NCBI GenBank assembly: GCA_947502505.1
Contig: CANNAE010000002.1
Coordinates: 372,001-436,000, forward strand
DNA: 64,000 nucleotides
Reading direction: 5' to 3'
Source of the DNA: an uncultured Planococcus sp.
GTDB lineage: Bacteria; Bacillota; Bacilli; Bacillales_A; Planococcaceae
Made by a program: the position numbers and the translations under genes
Shown: piece by piece, positions 1-7,791 of the stretch
How the letters are laid out: every line of letters starts with the position of its first letter
How positions within the stretch are numbered: the stretch's first letter is position 1
The notes under the pieces: generated by a model
The model's input: the letters and a program-made list of their open reading frames with translations, nothing else
What the model was told of the DNA's origin: nothing
Databases searched by the model: none

Positions 1-132
1 CTCTTTGATGCCGGTGCGCTGGAGGATCCACTCATCGTTTGTATCAACCAATTGTTCCAGGTCCAAGTTCGTCAGCCTCTTCTCGGGTACATACGATCCG
101 ATGGCCGTGATTCGTGCTGCTGATTTGCTCAT
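1..132 (-). CDS. fabH: 3-oxoacyl-ACP synthase III (FabH), N-terminal part only
   Basis: The reverse strand encodes 44 codons running off the left edge. The peptide begins [18 protein letters not shown] and continues with the LVDTNDEWI and QRTGI segments typical of the N-terminus of beta-ketoacyl-ACP synthase III. This enzyme condenses acyl-CoA with malonyl-ACP to start fatty acid synthesis. The start resembles the B. subtilis FabHB paralogue more than FabHA, from memory of those proteins. The ATG at 132 follows an AAAGGGG ribosome site, and a FapR-like box lies about 45 bp upstream. The catalytic Cys-His-Asn triad is outside the window, so activity cannot be judged. Confidence 0.85.
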   Translation of the reverse strand, partial: MSKSAARITAIGSYVPEKRLTNLDLEQLVDTNDEWILQRTGIKE

Positions 133-175
133 TCATACACCCCTTTAGCTTACTCACCTCATTTTAGCACCTAAC

Positions 176-194
176 ATTAGGATTAGGTACCAAT
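176..194 (-). promoter_or_regulatory. FapR-like operator upstream of fabH
   Basis: On the reverse strand this 19-mer reads ATTGGTACCTAATCCTAAT. It differs at few positions from the FapR consensus I recall (ATTAGTACCTAGTCTTAAT). FapR is the malonyl-CoA-responsive repressor of lipid synthesis genes in Bacillus-type Firmicutes, and fabH genes are known targets. The box lies in the spacer of a possible promoter (TTGAAT, 16 nt, TAATGT) before fabH. That it is a functional site is inference. Confidence 0.7.
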
Positions 195-506
195 AATTCA
201 ACTAGGGGCATAAATACTTTTATATGTATAATATTTTCGCCTTTCTTCCACTCTATAAGGTTTACATCATATAGGTAATACGGCATTCCCACTCTCACCT
301 CTTCCCTTTTTGATATAAATTTATCGACATTATTGAGAATTTTTTATGGCTGCGGAAAAATTTACAGCGCTATTGAAACTGTTAAAAGCAGAAATATGCA
401 TAATAAATTCTTGAAGAAATTTCTAAGAGAATAGCTGAGACTCGCCCTTCAAAATCGATCTATGAAATAATAGCGGTAAGAGAATTTATTCGTAGGAGGC
501 GCTGGA
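195..506. other. AT-rich intergenic region before the FUSC gene
   Basis: About 310 bp of AT-rich DNA between the divergent fabH and FUSC genes. Apart from the FapR-like box at its left edge and the GTAGGAGGCG ribosome site just before position 507, I see no ORF, hairpin terminator or RNA motif that I can name. Confidence 0.5.
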
Positions 507-2456
507 ATGAAACGAAACCGAACCGCAAAGAATATGGAATTCCGCAAGCTCTTGAAGCAAGCTTTCGCACTCAACCAACGCCCCTTGCCTTGGGCGAAAG
601 CATTGGCAGCGGGCATCAGTTCCGGGCTCCCGGTGCTGATCGGCGTGCTGCTGGGGCAGTTTCATTACGGTCTGATCGCCGGCCTTGGGGGATTGGCATT
701 TCTTTATATGTTCAATGAACCTTATGCGCTGCGTTCGAAGAAAATCTTTTTTGCCGCACTCGGCTTAGCGGTGTCGGCGGGCCTTGGCGTCTTATTGTCC
801 CAGCAGCCCTTCCTTGCCGCTGCAGCGGTCGGTGCAATTGGCGCTTTAGCTGTATTCATCTTTGGCGCCTATCAGTTCACGGGCCCGTCCGCGCTATTCT
901 TTGTGCTCGTATTTTTGATCAATAACCATACAGCGGAAAGCCCTGCGCTGTTCTTCTTGCATGCATTGCTCGTTTTCCTCGGCGGCATGTTGTCTTGGCT
1001 AATGGCCATGTGGGCATATCCTTTCAAGCCCCATAGTGCAGAAGCAAAAGCCATGAAGCAAGGATACAGCGCACTCACGACACTGGCCGAATCAGCTGGT
1101 TCCGCTGAATTTTACGAAGTCCGCCAGCATGCCTGGTCCGCTTTGAAATCAGCTGAAACGACCCTCAGCAATGCCACGGCTAAATGGACGCGCTCGAACC
1201 GGCTTGTGCAGTTGACCTCACTCCATTTACAGGCAAAAACGATCTATGCCGAAATCATTAAACGCGGCGACCGCTTTTCCGCTGTCTCAAAAGAAGCCGC
1301 CGATAATCTACGGCTGATCGCTTCTTCAATAGAAGCATCCGGCAAAAAATCCTTTGCCGCAGCTCCCCGCATGCAGACGGAAACGGGAGACGCCTTAACC
1401 GAAAGCACAAGGAAAGCTTACGATATCCTCACCGGCCAGCGCGATAAACGGACCCGTGATACGGAACTAAAAGCCGCATCCTTCAAGTCCGTCTTTGCCG
1501 ATTCTTTCAATAAACATTCGATGGTGTTTTTTGCGGCCATCCGATTTGGCGTGGTCTTGGCGTTTGCGGCATTAATCGCCCACTTCCTGCCGATCGACCT
1601 GTCTTACTGGGTCACATTGTCGGCTGCGGCGGTCATGTCAGGCGCCACTATCCTGTCGACTTTCAACCGCTCGCTGCAACGCTCGGTCGGCACTATCGTC
1701 GGCATCGTAATTGCAGCAATCATCTTATCTTTCCAACCGGACGGGCTGTACGTCGCGTTCATGATTTTCGCGTTCACGGCGCTTACGGAACTCGCCATTG
1801 TCCTGAACTATGCCGTGGCAGCATTTTTCATCACGCCAAACGCATTAATGTTGGCGGAAAGCACTTCGCAAATCGGGGATCTTTCCTATTTCGCTTCTGC
1901 GCGCATTGTCGACGTCCTGCTCGGTTCCGCCATCGGGCTGCTTGGGGTCTTGATGATCGGCAGACGCCGCGCCTCCAGTTTGATTCCGCAGCTTGCGGCC
2001 AAAACTTTGCGCAGCCAGCAGCGTTTCATGAGCCTGCTGTTTTCGCCTTATAGCCCGGATATCGAAGCCGAGCCGATTGAACTGAAGAAAATGCGCACCA
2101 ATTTGACCAACTTGAAGCTCGTACTCGATACCGCTCAAGGTGAATTGCCTCAACGGCCAGAAAATCTTGCCCTCTTGCAACAAGTGTTTTTCGCTGCCGA
2201 ACAACTCGGCTTCCTGCTCGAGAATGCGGCGCAAAAAGACCGGCTCGCCCTCTCACCCGTGCAGCTTGGACAGCTTTACCTGTTCTTTGACATGATGGCG
2301 AATGCGATAGAGGGCAACTGGCCGTTTGCAGAGCATGTGATTCCGGAGATTCCGGGTTTCCCCGAAATTGAACAGGAACTCGCTGCCTTGCAGGAAACGA
2401 TTCGCATGAGCACACGCGAGCCTAAACTACCCGAACAAGACGAAGCCATCGAATAG
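507..2456 (+). CDS. FUSC-family membrane protein (putative aromatic/amphipathic compound exporter)
   Basis: A 649-residue protein with two hydrophobic blocks, at about residues 30-175 and 340-490, each of several membrane helices. They are separated by a cytoplasmic segment, and a soluble C-terminal tail of about 160 residues follows. This two-block arrangement is that of the FUSC (fusaric acid resistance/AaeB-like) superfamily, whose characterised members export aromatic acids or toxic organic compounds. The substrate here cannot be told from sequence. The ATG follows a GTAGGAGGCG ribosome site. The gene is monocistronic, because its terminator overlaps the stop codon and the next gene has its own promoter. 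Confidence 0.8.
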   Translation: MKRNRTAKNMEFRKLLKQAFALNQRPLPWAKALAAGISSGLPVLIGVLLGQFHYGLIAGLGGLAFLYMFNEPYALRSKKIFFAALGLAVSAGLGVLLSQQPFLAAAAVGAIGALAVFIFGAYQFTGPSALFFVLVFLINNHTAESPALFFLHALLVFLGGMLSWLMAMWAYPFKPHSAEAKAMKQGYSALTTLAESAGSAEFYEVRQHAWSALKSAETTLSNATAKWTRSNRLVQLTSLHLQAKTIYAEIIKRGDRFSAVSKEAADNLRLIASSIEASGKKSFAAAPRMQTETGDALTESTRKAYDILTGQRDKRTRDTELKAASFKSVFADSFNKHSMVFFAAIRFGVVLAFAALIAHFLPIDLSYWVTLSAAAVMSGATILSTFNRSLQRSVGTIVGIVIAAIILSFQPDGLYVAFMIFAFTALTELAIVLNYAVAAFFITPNALMLAESTSQIGDLSYFASARIVDVLLGSAIGLLGVLMIGRRRASSLIPQLAAKTLRSQQRFMSLLFSPYSPDIEAEPIELKKMRTNLTNLKLVLDTAQGELPQRPENLALLQQVFFAAEQLGFLLENAAQKDRLALSPVQLGQLYLFFDMMANAIEGNWPFAEHVIPEIPGFPEIEQELAALQETIRMSTREPKLPEQDEAIE

Positions 2457-2470
2457 GCTTCGTCTTTTTT
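2437..2470 (+). terminator. Rho-independent terminator of the FUSC gene
   Basis: AAGACGAAGCC and GGCTTCGTCTT form an 11-bp stem with an 8-nt loop, followed by a T run. The stem begins inside the last codons of the FUSC gene, so the stop codon lies at the end of the loop. Confidence 0.85.
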
Positions 2471-2505
2471 GTACATAATTTCAAGCTCTAACATGTAAAG
2501 CTTAC

Positions 2506-2535
2506 TTGACACACCTCAAACCTTCCGCGTAGCAT
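2506..2535 (+). promoter_or_regulatory. Candidate sigma-A promoter for the XRE/small membrane protein operon
   Basis: TTGACA at 2506-2511 is followed after 18 nt by TAGCAT at 2530-2535. The consensus -35 and acceptable -10 lie about 30 bp before the GTG start of the XRE regulator. Confidence 0.55.
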
Positions 2536-2563
2536 AGAACCATAATGACAAGGGTGTGATGAA

Positions 2564-2764
2564 GTGGACAATACATTAAAAGAATTGCGGGAGGCACATG
2601 GTTATTCACAAGACCAGCTGGCCAAACGACTGGGCGTATCAAGACAGACCATCATTTCAATTGAAAAAGGACGCTATAATCCGTCCCTTCCCCTCGCCTT
2701 GCAGATGGGCCAACTTTTCAACACCCATGTAGAGAACATCTTCTTTTTAGAAGACGGCTCGTAA
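2564..2764 (+). CDS. Small XRE-family helix-turn-helix transcriptional regulator
   Basis: A 66-residue single-domain protein of the Cro/CI (YozG/YgzD-like) type. The helix-turn-helix spans about residues 15-36 (SQDQLAKRLGVSRQTIISIE), followed by the typical KGRYNPSL turn. It starts at GTG after an AAGGGTG ribosome site. It is followed after 28 bp by a small membrane protein gene. This arrangement, a tiny XRE regulator before one or two small integral membrane proteins, is common in Firmicutes and suggests that the regulator controls the operon. The signal it senses is unknown. Confidence 0.85.
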   Translation: MDNTLKELREAHGYSQDQLAKRLGVSRQTIISIEKGRYNPSLPLALQMGQLFNTHVENIFFLEDGS

Positions 2765-2792
2765 ACTTTCAGATCCATAAGGAGGAATTGCT

Positions 2793-3167
2793 ATCAGCTA
2801 CCGCACCGCATTTTCAGCACTTGGCTCAGTATTTTTTCTAATGGGGGGATTTTTGCTGTTCGCCGCATTCATGGCCAATAGCGCTCCGCTTCCCGCCACC
2901 TATATCATTCTCTCCATGGCTGTCATGACTTTTTGTTTGAGTTACCTGTACCCGCAATTTGTCCAAAAAGATGAACGGATGCAGTTGATCCGCCAGAAAG
3001 GCATGTTCTTTACTTTTTTTGCTTTTTTGTTTTATTCTTTCGCCCTCAATTCATTGCTTGAATTTAATATCATCAACTTAACCGCCAGTGACGCTATCAC
3101 TATTTTAACCGCGTTGATGATCAGCACTTTGTTTACGTCATGGGTTTTCCTGGCGAGGCGTTATTGA
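2793..3167 (+). CDS. Small integral membrane protein, apparent AUC start
   Basis: A hydrophobic protein with about four membrane helices and a charged cytoplasmic loop (QKDERMQLIRQKG), like small permease-like proteins found beside XRE regulators. The first ATG in frame is at 2841, in the middle of the first membrane helix and without a ribosome site. An AAGGAGGA site at 2779-2786 lies exactly 7 nt before an ATC codon at 2793. Starting there gives 124 residues beginning (M)SYRTAFSALGSVFFL and restores the first helix. I therefore propose ATC initiation; a mutated ATG or a base-call error is the alternative. No catalytic motif is visible and the function is unknown. Confidence 0.7.
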   Translation: MSYRTAFSALGSVFFLMGGFLLFAAFMANSAPLPATYIILSMAVMTFCLSYLYPQFVQKDERMQLIRQKGMFFTFFAFLFYSFALNSLLEFNIINLTASDAITILTALMISTLFTSWVFLARRY

Positions 3168-3361
3168 TGAAAACAGTAATTGTATTGTTAAAAATTTTGC
3201 TGGCTATCGCTGCGGTATGCAGTATTTCACTGGGGATTTTTTTATTCTCCAATGCCGGCACTGAAATGGCGGGTATGTTGACTACATGGGTGTTGGTCTC
3301 GAATTCCTTCATTGTCGTTCTCTTACTCGGAATACATTTGTTGCAAAAACGGATGGGTTGA
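3167..3361 (+). CDS. Small two-helix membrane protein
   Basis: A 64-residue protein with two hydrophobic segments (about residues 4-24 and 32-54) and a basic C-terminus (LLQKRMG). Its ATG overlaps the TGA of the preceding gene (TGATG), so translation is probably coupled and both proteins may work together. A longer reading from 3140 would lie in the upstream coding sequence and lacks a better ribosome site. Function unknown. Confidence 0.65.
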   Translation: MKTVIVLLKILLAIAAVCSISLGIFLFSNAGTEMAGMLTTWVLVSNSFIVVLLLGIHLLQKRMG

Positions 3362-3396
3362 AAACCCCAAACTTTAAATTGCCTAACCAAACATAG

Positions 3397-3433
3397 AAAA
3401 ATCCCGCTGGGTCCTCCCAGCGGGATTTTTTTT
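3397..3433 (+). terminator. Terminator of the XRE/membrane protein operon
   Basis: AAAATCCCGCTGGG pairs with CCCAGCGGGATTTT around a 4-nt loop and runs into eight Ts. It is a strong rho-independent terminator. Confidence 0.9.
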
Positions 3434-3786
3434 AGGATGTGATAGGCTTAGAACACCCAATTTAATGGAAAAGGGTTTTTATAAAATACGTATCATTAAT
3501 CTCTATTCCATTGGGTATGATGTTTGGTATATTTCTAGCGTTTATATTTGGAGGAGAAATCTGAGGTCTTAAGGGTGTCTAATTAGATAGAGAAAGTCCC
3601 GGTGCTTTTTGCAGCGGGGCGATGAAGACCCAATACTTCCATTGACCAAATATTCTTCCGTTTTCCCTTCTGAAACTTTCTTTCCCCTCCCCTTTTCAGT
3701 TGCTATACTGAAAAAACTTTGCCGTAGACACACTCGATTTACGGGTGGTATCCTACTCAAGTACTTGCGAGACGGGGGAATTCACG
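3434..3786 (+). promoter_or_regulatory. Leader region of the CDF gene with an extended -10 promoter
   Basis: About 350 bp without a convincing gene. TGCTATACT at 3701-3709 matches an extended -10 element and lies about 78 bp before the start codon. Just downstream, TTTGCC (3719-3724) resembles one half of an MntR box, but the other half is poor. I see no yybP-ykoY manganese riboswitch core. Confidence 0.4.
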
Positions 3787-4656
3787 ATGGAACAGGAACG
3801 CTTCGACAATTTGAAATTAGGCGAGCGGGGCGCGATGCTCAGCATAGCCACTTATATCATCTTATCTATCATTAAATTATGGATTGGCTATATAGCAGGA
3901 TCGGAAGCTTTACAGGCAGACGGCTTGAACAATGTTACGGATATCGTAGCTTCAACCGCGGTCTTGATCGGCTTGAAATTATCACAAAAACCGGCAGACG
4001 CCAATCACCCTTATGGCCATTGGCGGGCAGAGACCGTCGCTTCTTTGGTGGCCTCTTTCATCATCGTGGCGGTCGGGCTGCAAGTCGTTTATTCGGCAGT
4101 GGTGTCGGTTTTCCAAGGCACGGGTGAAACGCCGGGCCTACTCTCCGCCTGGACCGCCGGATTTTCCGCTATCATTATGTATTTAGTATATAGATATAAC
4201 AAAAAATTGGCTGAACAAATCAACAGTAAAGCGGTTGCGGCAGCGGCCAAAGACAATTTATCCGATGCTTGGGTCAGCATCGCCGCCGTCGCCGGAATTG
4301 TCGGTGCTCAATTTTACCTGCCGTGGCTCGACCCCGTTGCAGCTCTTCTTGTCGGCTTATTGATCGTCAAAACCGGCTGGAGCATCTTTTGGGATTCCAC
4401 CCATGAGCTGACGGACGGCTTTGACGAAGAGCTCATTAAATCGTTCAAAGAAACCGCACTCGCCACACAAGGCGTCACCCAAGTGCGTGAGATCCGCGCT
4501 AGAAATTACGGCAACCGCGCCGTAGTTGATGTCACTGTATTGGTGCCTGGCGATTTGGATATTGCCGTCGCTCATGATATCTCGACAAAAGTGGAAGTCA
4601 AACTCATGAAGAGCTACGATATTTCGGCTGTGCATGTCCATGTCGAGCCACAATAA
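3787..4656 (+). CDS. Cation diffusion facilitator, probable Mn(II) exporter
   Basis: A 289-residue CDF protein: six membrane helices to about residue 205, then a C-terminal cytoplasmic domain ending in HVHVEP. The metal-site motifs are N-x3-D in helix 2 (DGLNNVTD) and D-x3-D in helix 5 (DNLSD). Zinc CDFs carry His at these sites, while the N-D-D-D set is that of manganese exporters such as streptococcal MntE and B. subtilis MneP/MneS (family knowledge). Mn(II)/H+ antiport is therefore the likely role. I chose ATG 3787, 42 bp inside the longest reading, because GACGGGGGAA lies in front of it. It complements the manganese importer near 58-61 kb. Metal specificity is inferred. Confidence 0.85.
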   Translation: MEQERFDNLKLGERGAMLSIATYIILSIIKLWIGYIAGSEALQADGLNNVTDIVASTAVLIGLKLSQKPADANHPYGHWRAETVASLVASFIIVAVGLQVVYSAVVSVFQGTGETPGLLSAWTAGFSAIIMYLVYRYNKKLAEQINSKAVAAAAKDNLSDAWVSIAAVAGIVGAQFYLPWLDPVAALLVGLLIVKTGWSIFWDSTHELTDGFDEELIKSFKETALATQGVTQVREIRARNYGNRAVVDVTVLVPGDLDIAVAHDISTKVEVKLMKSYDISAVHVHVEPQ

Positions 4657-4659
4657 CAA

Positions 4660-4684
4660 ACACCGGTCGCTCCGGTGTTTTTTT
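4660..4684 (+). terminator. Terminator of the CDF gene
   Basis: ACACCGG and CCGGTGT form a 7-bp stem with loop TCGCT, followed by a run of Ts. It lies between convergent genes. Confidence 0.85.
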
Positions 4685-4704
4685 GTGCGCTTTATTGCTG
4701 TGGC

Positions 4705-5262
4705 TTAGGTATTCGCATCGAGGCCCATAAGATAATTTTCAAAATCAGTTCTCCTAAAGACATGTAAGACGCAAGGCTGTTTTTCTTTGGTCTCGAGCGC
4801 CAGATGCTCTTCAGGAAATTCCGCTTCCACATGCAGGCTGATAAACGGCAATTTTTCCTGCGCTTTTTGGGAACGGATATTGACCGTTCTCGCTCCTGCG
4901 AATACATACGACAATCCCAACTCTTCAAACGCAATTTTCAATATGGCGATTTTAGAAGCTTCGTTATAACCTTGTCCCCAGTATTGTTGGCCAATCCAAG
5001 TTCCGATATGGCAGGAGTTTTTCGCGTAATCTATGAACATCAAATCGGTCAGGCCGACCAGCTGATTTTGTTCGTTCAAAATCATACGCGGTATTCTCGT
5101 TCCTGATTTCTCTTCTTGTCTTACCGAGCGGCTAAAACGGATTGTATTTTCAAGTGTTCCATCCGGGAGTCCTAAAGCATCCTTTACAGCTGGAACGGAA
5201 GACAGCCGGAAAATTTCTTCGCAGTATTCATCCTTATGCGGTAATAATATTACGTTTTTCAT
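4705..5262 (-). CDS. GNAT family N-acetyltransferase (RimJ/RimL type)
   Basis: A 185-residue acetyltransferase. The acetyl-CoA binding region reads GTWIGQQYWGQGYNEASK, the motif A pattern of RimJ/RimL-like GNATs, preceded by the substrate-side strand NQLVGLTDLMFID. The start has a GAGGGGGA ribosome site. It is the last of four reverse-strand genes with gaps of 24-60 bp (methyltransferase, two GNATs, this gene), which may form one operon. RimL-type enzymes acetylate protein N-termini or small molecules, and the substrate cannot be predicted. Confidence 0.8.
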   Translation of the reverse strand: MKNVILLPHKDEYCEEIFRLSSVPAVKDALGLPDGTLENTIRFSRSVRQEEKSGTRIPRMILNEQNQLVGLTDLMFIDYAKNSCHIGTWIGQQYWGQGYNEASKIAILKIAFEELGLSYVFAGARTVNIRSQKAQEKLPFISLHVEAEFPEEHLALETKEKQPCVLHVFRRTDFENYLMGLDANT

Positions 5263-5321
5263 AACTGTCCCCCTCTAAAACCTTAAGTATTTTGATATGA
5301 ATAGGTCACAAGATTCTTTAC

Positions 5322-5786
5322 TCACGCCTTGTATTTCATCTTCACAAACTCATACTGCCCACCATTCGTCGCCTGAACAAAAGATTCCGTTTCCTTAAAC
5401 CCAAGCTTCTGATACAGCTTGATCGCTCTCTTATTGAACGCTGCTACTGATAGAGTAATGTTCTTTGGGCGGTAAGTCGTTTTGGCGAACTGCAAGCCCG
5501 CTTCCAAGAATGCCGCACCGTTACCTTTGCCGGTTAGCTCCGGTTTCATCCCAAGCCCGATCTCCACCGTATCCTCGTCCGGTTGTTGGAAACTATAAAA
5601 CCCAATGATTTCATCACGGTCGAGAACGACGAAATAAACGCCGGCTCGTTTTTCGGGATCCAGAAATTCTTCTAAATCCTCTGCATCGGCGTCCATATCA
5701 TAAAAGGAATAATCTCCTTGGTAACGCCAAGTCTCCGCGATCACTTCCGCCTGCTCCTGCGTCATGGCTTGAAATGTGTACTTCAT
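5322..5786 (-). CDS. GNAT family N-acetyltransferase
   Basis: A 154-residue single-domain GNAT. Motif A is visible as GLGMKPELTGKGNGAAFLE (Q/RxxGxG/A variant GKGNGA), followed by the NKRAIKLYQKLGF helix typical of the C-terminal half of the fold. The ATG follows AAAGGCGGCG. It lies between two other GNAT genes in a likely operon and is only distantly similar to them, so this is not a recent tandem duplication. Substrate unknown. Confidence 0.82.
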   Translation of the reverse strand: MKYTFQAMTQEQAEVIAETWRYQGDYSFYDMDADAEDLEEFLDPEKRAGVYFVVLDRDEIIGFYSFQQPDEDTVEIGLGMKPELTGKGNGAAFLEAGLQFAKTTYRPKNITLSVAAFNKRAIKLYQKLGFKETESFVQATNGGQYEFVKMKYKA

Positions 5787-5810
5787 CTTTTCGCCGCCTT
5801 TATCTTTCTA

Positions 5811-6314
5811 TCAATTAGTTACTGTCGACCAGTAAATCTTTCCTTCGCGCTCCCCCAAACTGGTGAAACCCGCTTTTTCCAAAACTCTGGCGGATGCCGC
5901 ATTGTTAGGATCGCAGCTCGCGATAATTCGTTCGATGCCCTCCAAGGCAAGACCCCACTCAATAATCGCTTTGGCCATTTCGGTCGCGTAGCCATGACCT
6001 TCGTAAGCAGGCACGATGCTATAGCCCAATTCAATTTCTTTTGGATTATCGGTGCTTCGCCGGAAGCCCATGTCCCCGATGATGCACTGGTCTTGCTTAT
6101 GAATAATAAGCCCTTCCCATTCGTTTTCTTCAGGAAAGTCCCGGTAGCGCTGAATTTTATAGGGAAGAATTTCTTTATAAGTTTCGCTAGGATAGCCACT
6201 AGCTACGGAAAAGCCTGTTGCCCGTTCCAGTTCTTCCCTTGTGGAAGTCGCAGCTTGCATCATTGCTGCCGTGAAAGTTATTAACTCTAAGTTATCTGTA
6301 TGCAGGTGCGGCAT
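5811..6314 (-). CDS. GNAT family N-acetyltransferase (RimJ/RimL type)
   Basis: A 167-residue GNAT of the RimJ/RimL group. Features are the GDMGFRR strand, ELGYSIVPAYEGHGYATEMAKA (acetyl-CoA binding motif A), and NAASARVLEKAGF near the C-terminus. The start follows GAAGGAGGA. It is 24 bp upstream of the next GNAT and 56 bp downstream of a methyltransferase gene, on the same strand. Proteins of this group are often annotated as ribosomal-protein-Ala acetyltransferases, but nothing here fixes the substrate. Confidence 0.82.
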   Translation of the reverse strand: MPHLHTDNLELITFTAAMMQAATSTREELERATGFSVASGYPSETYKEILPYKIQRYRDFPEENEWEGLIIHKQDQCIIGDMGFRRSTDNPKEIELGYSIVPAYEGHGYATEMAKAIIEWGLALEGIERIIASCDPNNAASARVLEKAGFTSLGEREGKIYWSTVTN

Positions 6315-6370
6315 TTTTTTATCCTCCTTCAGTTTTTCAAAATTTCATTCCAAAGCAATGATTTAGAAAT

Positions 6371-7078
6371 TTATCGTTTAACTGCTTTCACAATCAAAAA
6401 ATTTGGCGCTTTCATTAAACGGCCGTAACGCTCCGCATCCAGCTCTTTAAACTTTTGCGTCGGTTTCGGTTCGTTGACCTGTTCTACTGAAAAGTGCTGG
6501 AGCGTTTTCGTTAAGATGTCGTCAAGCGGCCTTCTGAAAAACGGGACCTCATAGACTTTTCCTTGTTTTTTCCATGTGTCCACGATCAATTCAGTGGAGA
6601 AGTATTCCATCTCACGTGACAGCTTAATATCGGTGAACGGGTGATGGACCGAGAACAGCAACTCGCCTCCAGGTTTTAAAATGCGCTGAAATTCTTTAAA
6701 CGTGAGCTCCCAATCTTCTATGTAATGCAGTGTTAAAGAGCTGACAATATAGTCAAAACTCTCCTCTTCAAAAGGCAGAATAGATGCCAAATCCAAACAC
6801 ATCACATCTGCTTTATCTCCGATGCGCCTTTTGGCAGCCGCAGCCATTTCCGGGCTCATATCGATTGCACTTACCTCGGCTCCTCTATCTACCAATTGTT
6901 CTGTATACCACCCTGCCGCGCACCCGGCATCCAATATTCTTTTTCCGCTTAGGTTCTTTGGCAGTTGCGCCATCATGGCCGGTCTTTCGTATTCGCTATT
7001 GTATAAATTCTGCGTGTCTATTGAATGTTCATATGCGCCAGCAAGGTTGTTAAAGGTTTCTTTGATTTTGTCCTTCAT
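6371..7078 (-). CDS. Class I SAM-dependent methyltransferase
   Basis: A 235-residue methyltransferase of the UbiE/COQ5 type. Motif I is ILDAGCAAGWYTEQL (about residues 48-62). The acidic end of strand 2 (VSAIDMSPEM) and DYIVSSLTLHYIEDW (motif for strand 4) follow. The ATG has a TGAGGGGG site about 11 nt upstream. It is the first gene of a possible four-gene operon with three acetyltransferases. The substrate is unknown; small metabolites are commoner than RNA for this subgroup. Confidence 0.82.
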   Translation of the reverse strand: MKDKIKETFNNLAGAYEHSIDTQNLYNSEYERPAMMAQLPKNLSGKRILDAGCAAGWYTEQLVDRGAEVSAIDMSPEMAAAAKRRIGDKADVMCLDLASILPFEEESFDYIVSSLTLHYIEDWELTFKEFQRILKPGGELLFSVHHPFTDIKLSREMEYFSTELIVDTWKKQGKVYEVPFFRRPLDDILTKTLQHFSVEQVNEPKPTQKFKELDAERYGRLMKAPNFLIVKAVKR

Positions 7079-7187
7079 GAGTCACTGCCCCCTCATATTT
7101 CAAAGAGTATTATACCAATAATTCCCACGAGCCGTTTGTAATAATTGAATTTTACATCTATTGGTGTTTTTTTATCCCTGCTCTATA

Positions 7188-7217
7188 AAAAAAGACATCC
7201 ACGTGGAATGTCTTTTC
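7188..7217 (-). terminator. Terminator of the Rrf2 gene
   Basis: AAAAGACATTCCACGTGGAATGTCTTTT is an almost perfect palindrome just past the Rrf2 stop codon. T-rich tracts on both sides mean it could act in either direction. Confidence 0.75.
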
Positions 7218-7650
7218 ACTGAACGCTTTCTTTCGCTTCAATATCTTTCACGATGTCTTCGAGCGTCAGGTTCTGAAATACTTTTTCCATCGCCGACTGG
7301 GCGGCCATGAAAATTGGCTCGATGGTGCTTTGGATGTTTTTGCCGACGACGCAATCGGGATGCGGCTTGTCGTGGATGCTGAACAATTCGTTTTCCTCGA
7401 CCACATTCACTGCCTTGTAAATATCGAACAGCGTGATTTCCGATAGCTCTCTCGACAATTTAGCGCCCGCCACTCCTGGCTGCACTTCGATTAATCCCGC
7501 TTTTTTCAGCATTCCCATAATCTTTCTGATGACTGCTGCATTTGTGTTGACGCTTCCTGCGATAAATTCGGAAGAAGAGGCGGTTTCTTTATTCAAATCG
7601 ATTAACGCCAGTATATGGATTCCGACGGCGAATCGGCTGCTGATGGACAT
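7216..7650 (-). CDS. Rrf2 family transcriptional regulator
   Basis: A 144-residue Rrf2/YwnA-like regulator: winged helix at about residues 1-65 (FAVGIHILALI, NAAVIRKIMGMLKKAGLI), wing GVAGAKLS, then a dimerisation helix. The three-cysteine Fe-S signature of IscR/NsrR is absent. Only one cysteine is present (HPDCVVG, about residue 99), the position used for thiol-based oxidant sensing in HypR-like Rrf2 proteins (family knowledge). It is divergent from a QorB-like gene. Two identical-architecture palindromes, TGTAA-N9-TTACA, lie before the two genes, so it probably represses itself and the oxidoreductase until oxidised or bound by an electrophile. The signal is inferred. Confidence 0.87.
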   Translation of the reverse strand: MSISSRFAVGIHILALIDLNKETASSSEFIAGSVNTNAAVIRKIMGMLKKAGLIEVQPGVAGAKLSRELSEITLFDIYKAVNVVEENELFSIHDKPHPDCVVGKNIQSTIEPIFMAAQSAMEKVFQNLTLEDIVKDIEAKESVQ

Positions 7651-7691
7651 ATTGAGACCTCCGTTGCTTATTTATGTTGAATTTCACATGA

Positions 7692-7710
7692 TGTAATTGT
7701 TTTGGTTACA
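7692..7710 (-). promoter_or_regulatory. Rrf2-type operator 1 (before the regulator gene)
   Basis: TGTAA, 9 nt, TTACA: a perfect 5-bp inverted repeat in a 19-bp site. On the reverse strand it lies just after an extended -10-like TGATACAAT (7712-7720) and 42 bp before the regulator start, consistent with autorepression. Confidence 0.7.
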
Positions 7711-7757
7711 AGTAATTGTATCAAATTTAGAGTTAAAAATATATTAAATCCAACCTG

Positions 7758-7786
7758 TTGACAAGATGGTTACAAGTGAATAAACT
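7758..7786 (+). promoter_or_regulatory. Candidate promoter of the QorB-like gene
   Basis: TTGACA at 7758-7763 and TAAACT at 7781-7786 are 17 nt apart. The predicted start point falls in or beside operator 2, which begins 6 nt downstream. Confidence 0.6.
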
Positions 7787-7791
7787 AAACA

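Noticed and set aside
2026-2415. Reverse-strand ORF within the FUSC gene
   Set aside because: Antisense shadow of a strongly supported membrane protein gene.
3434-3786. yybP-ykoY manganese riboswitch before the CDF gene
   Set aside because: The conserved core and the two coaxial stems are not found.
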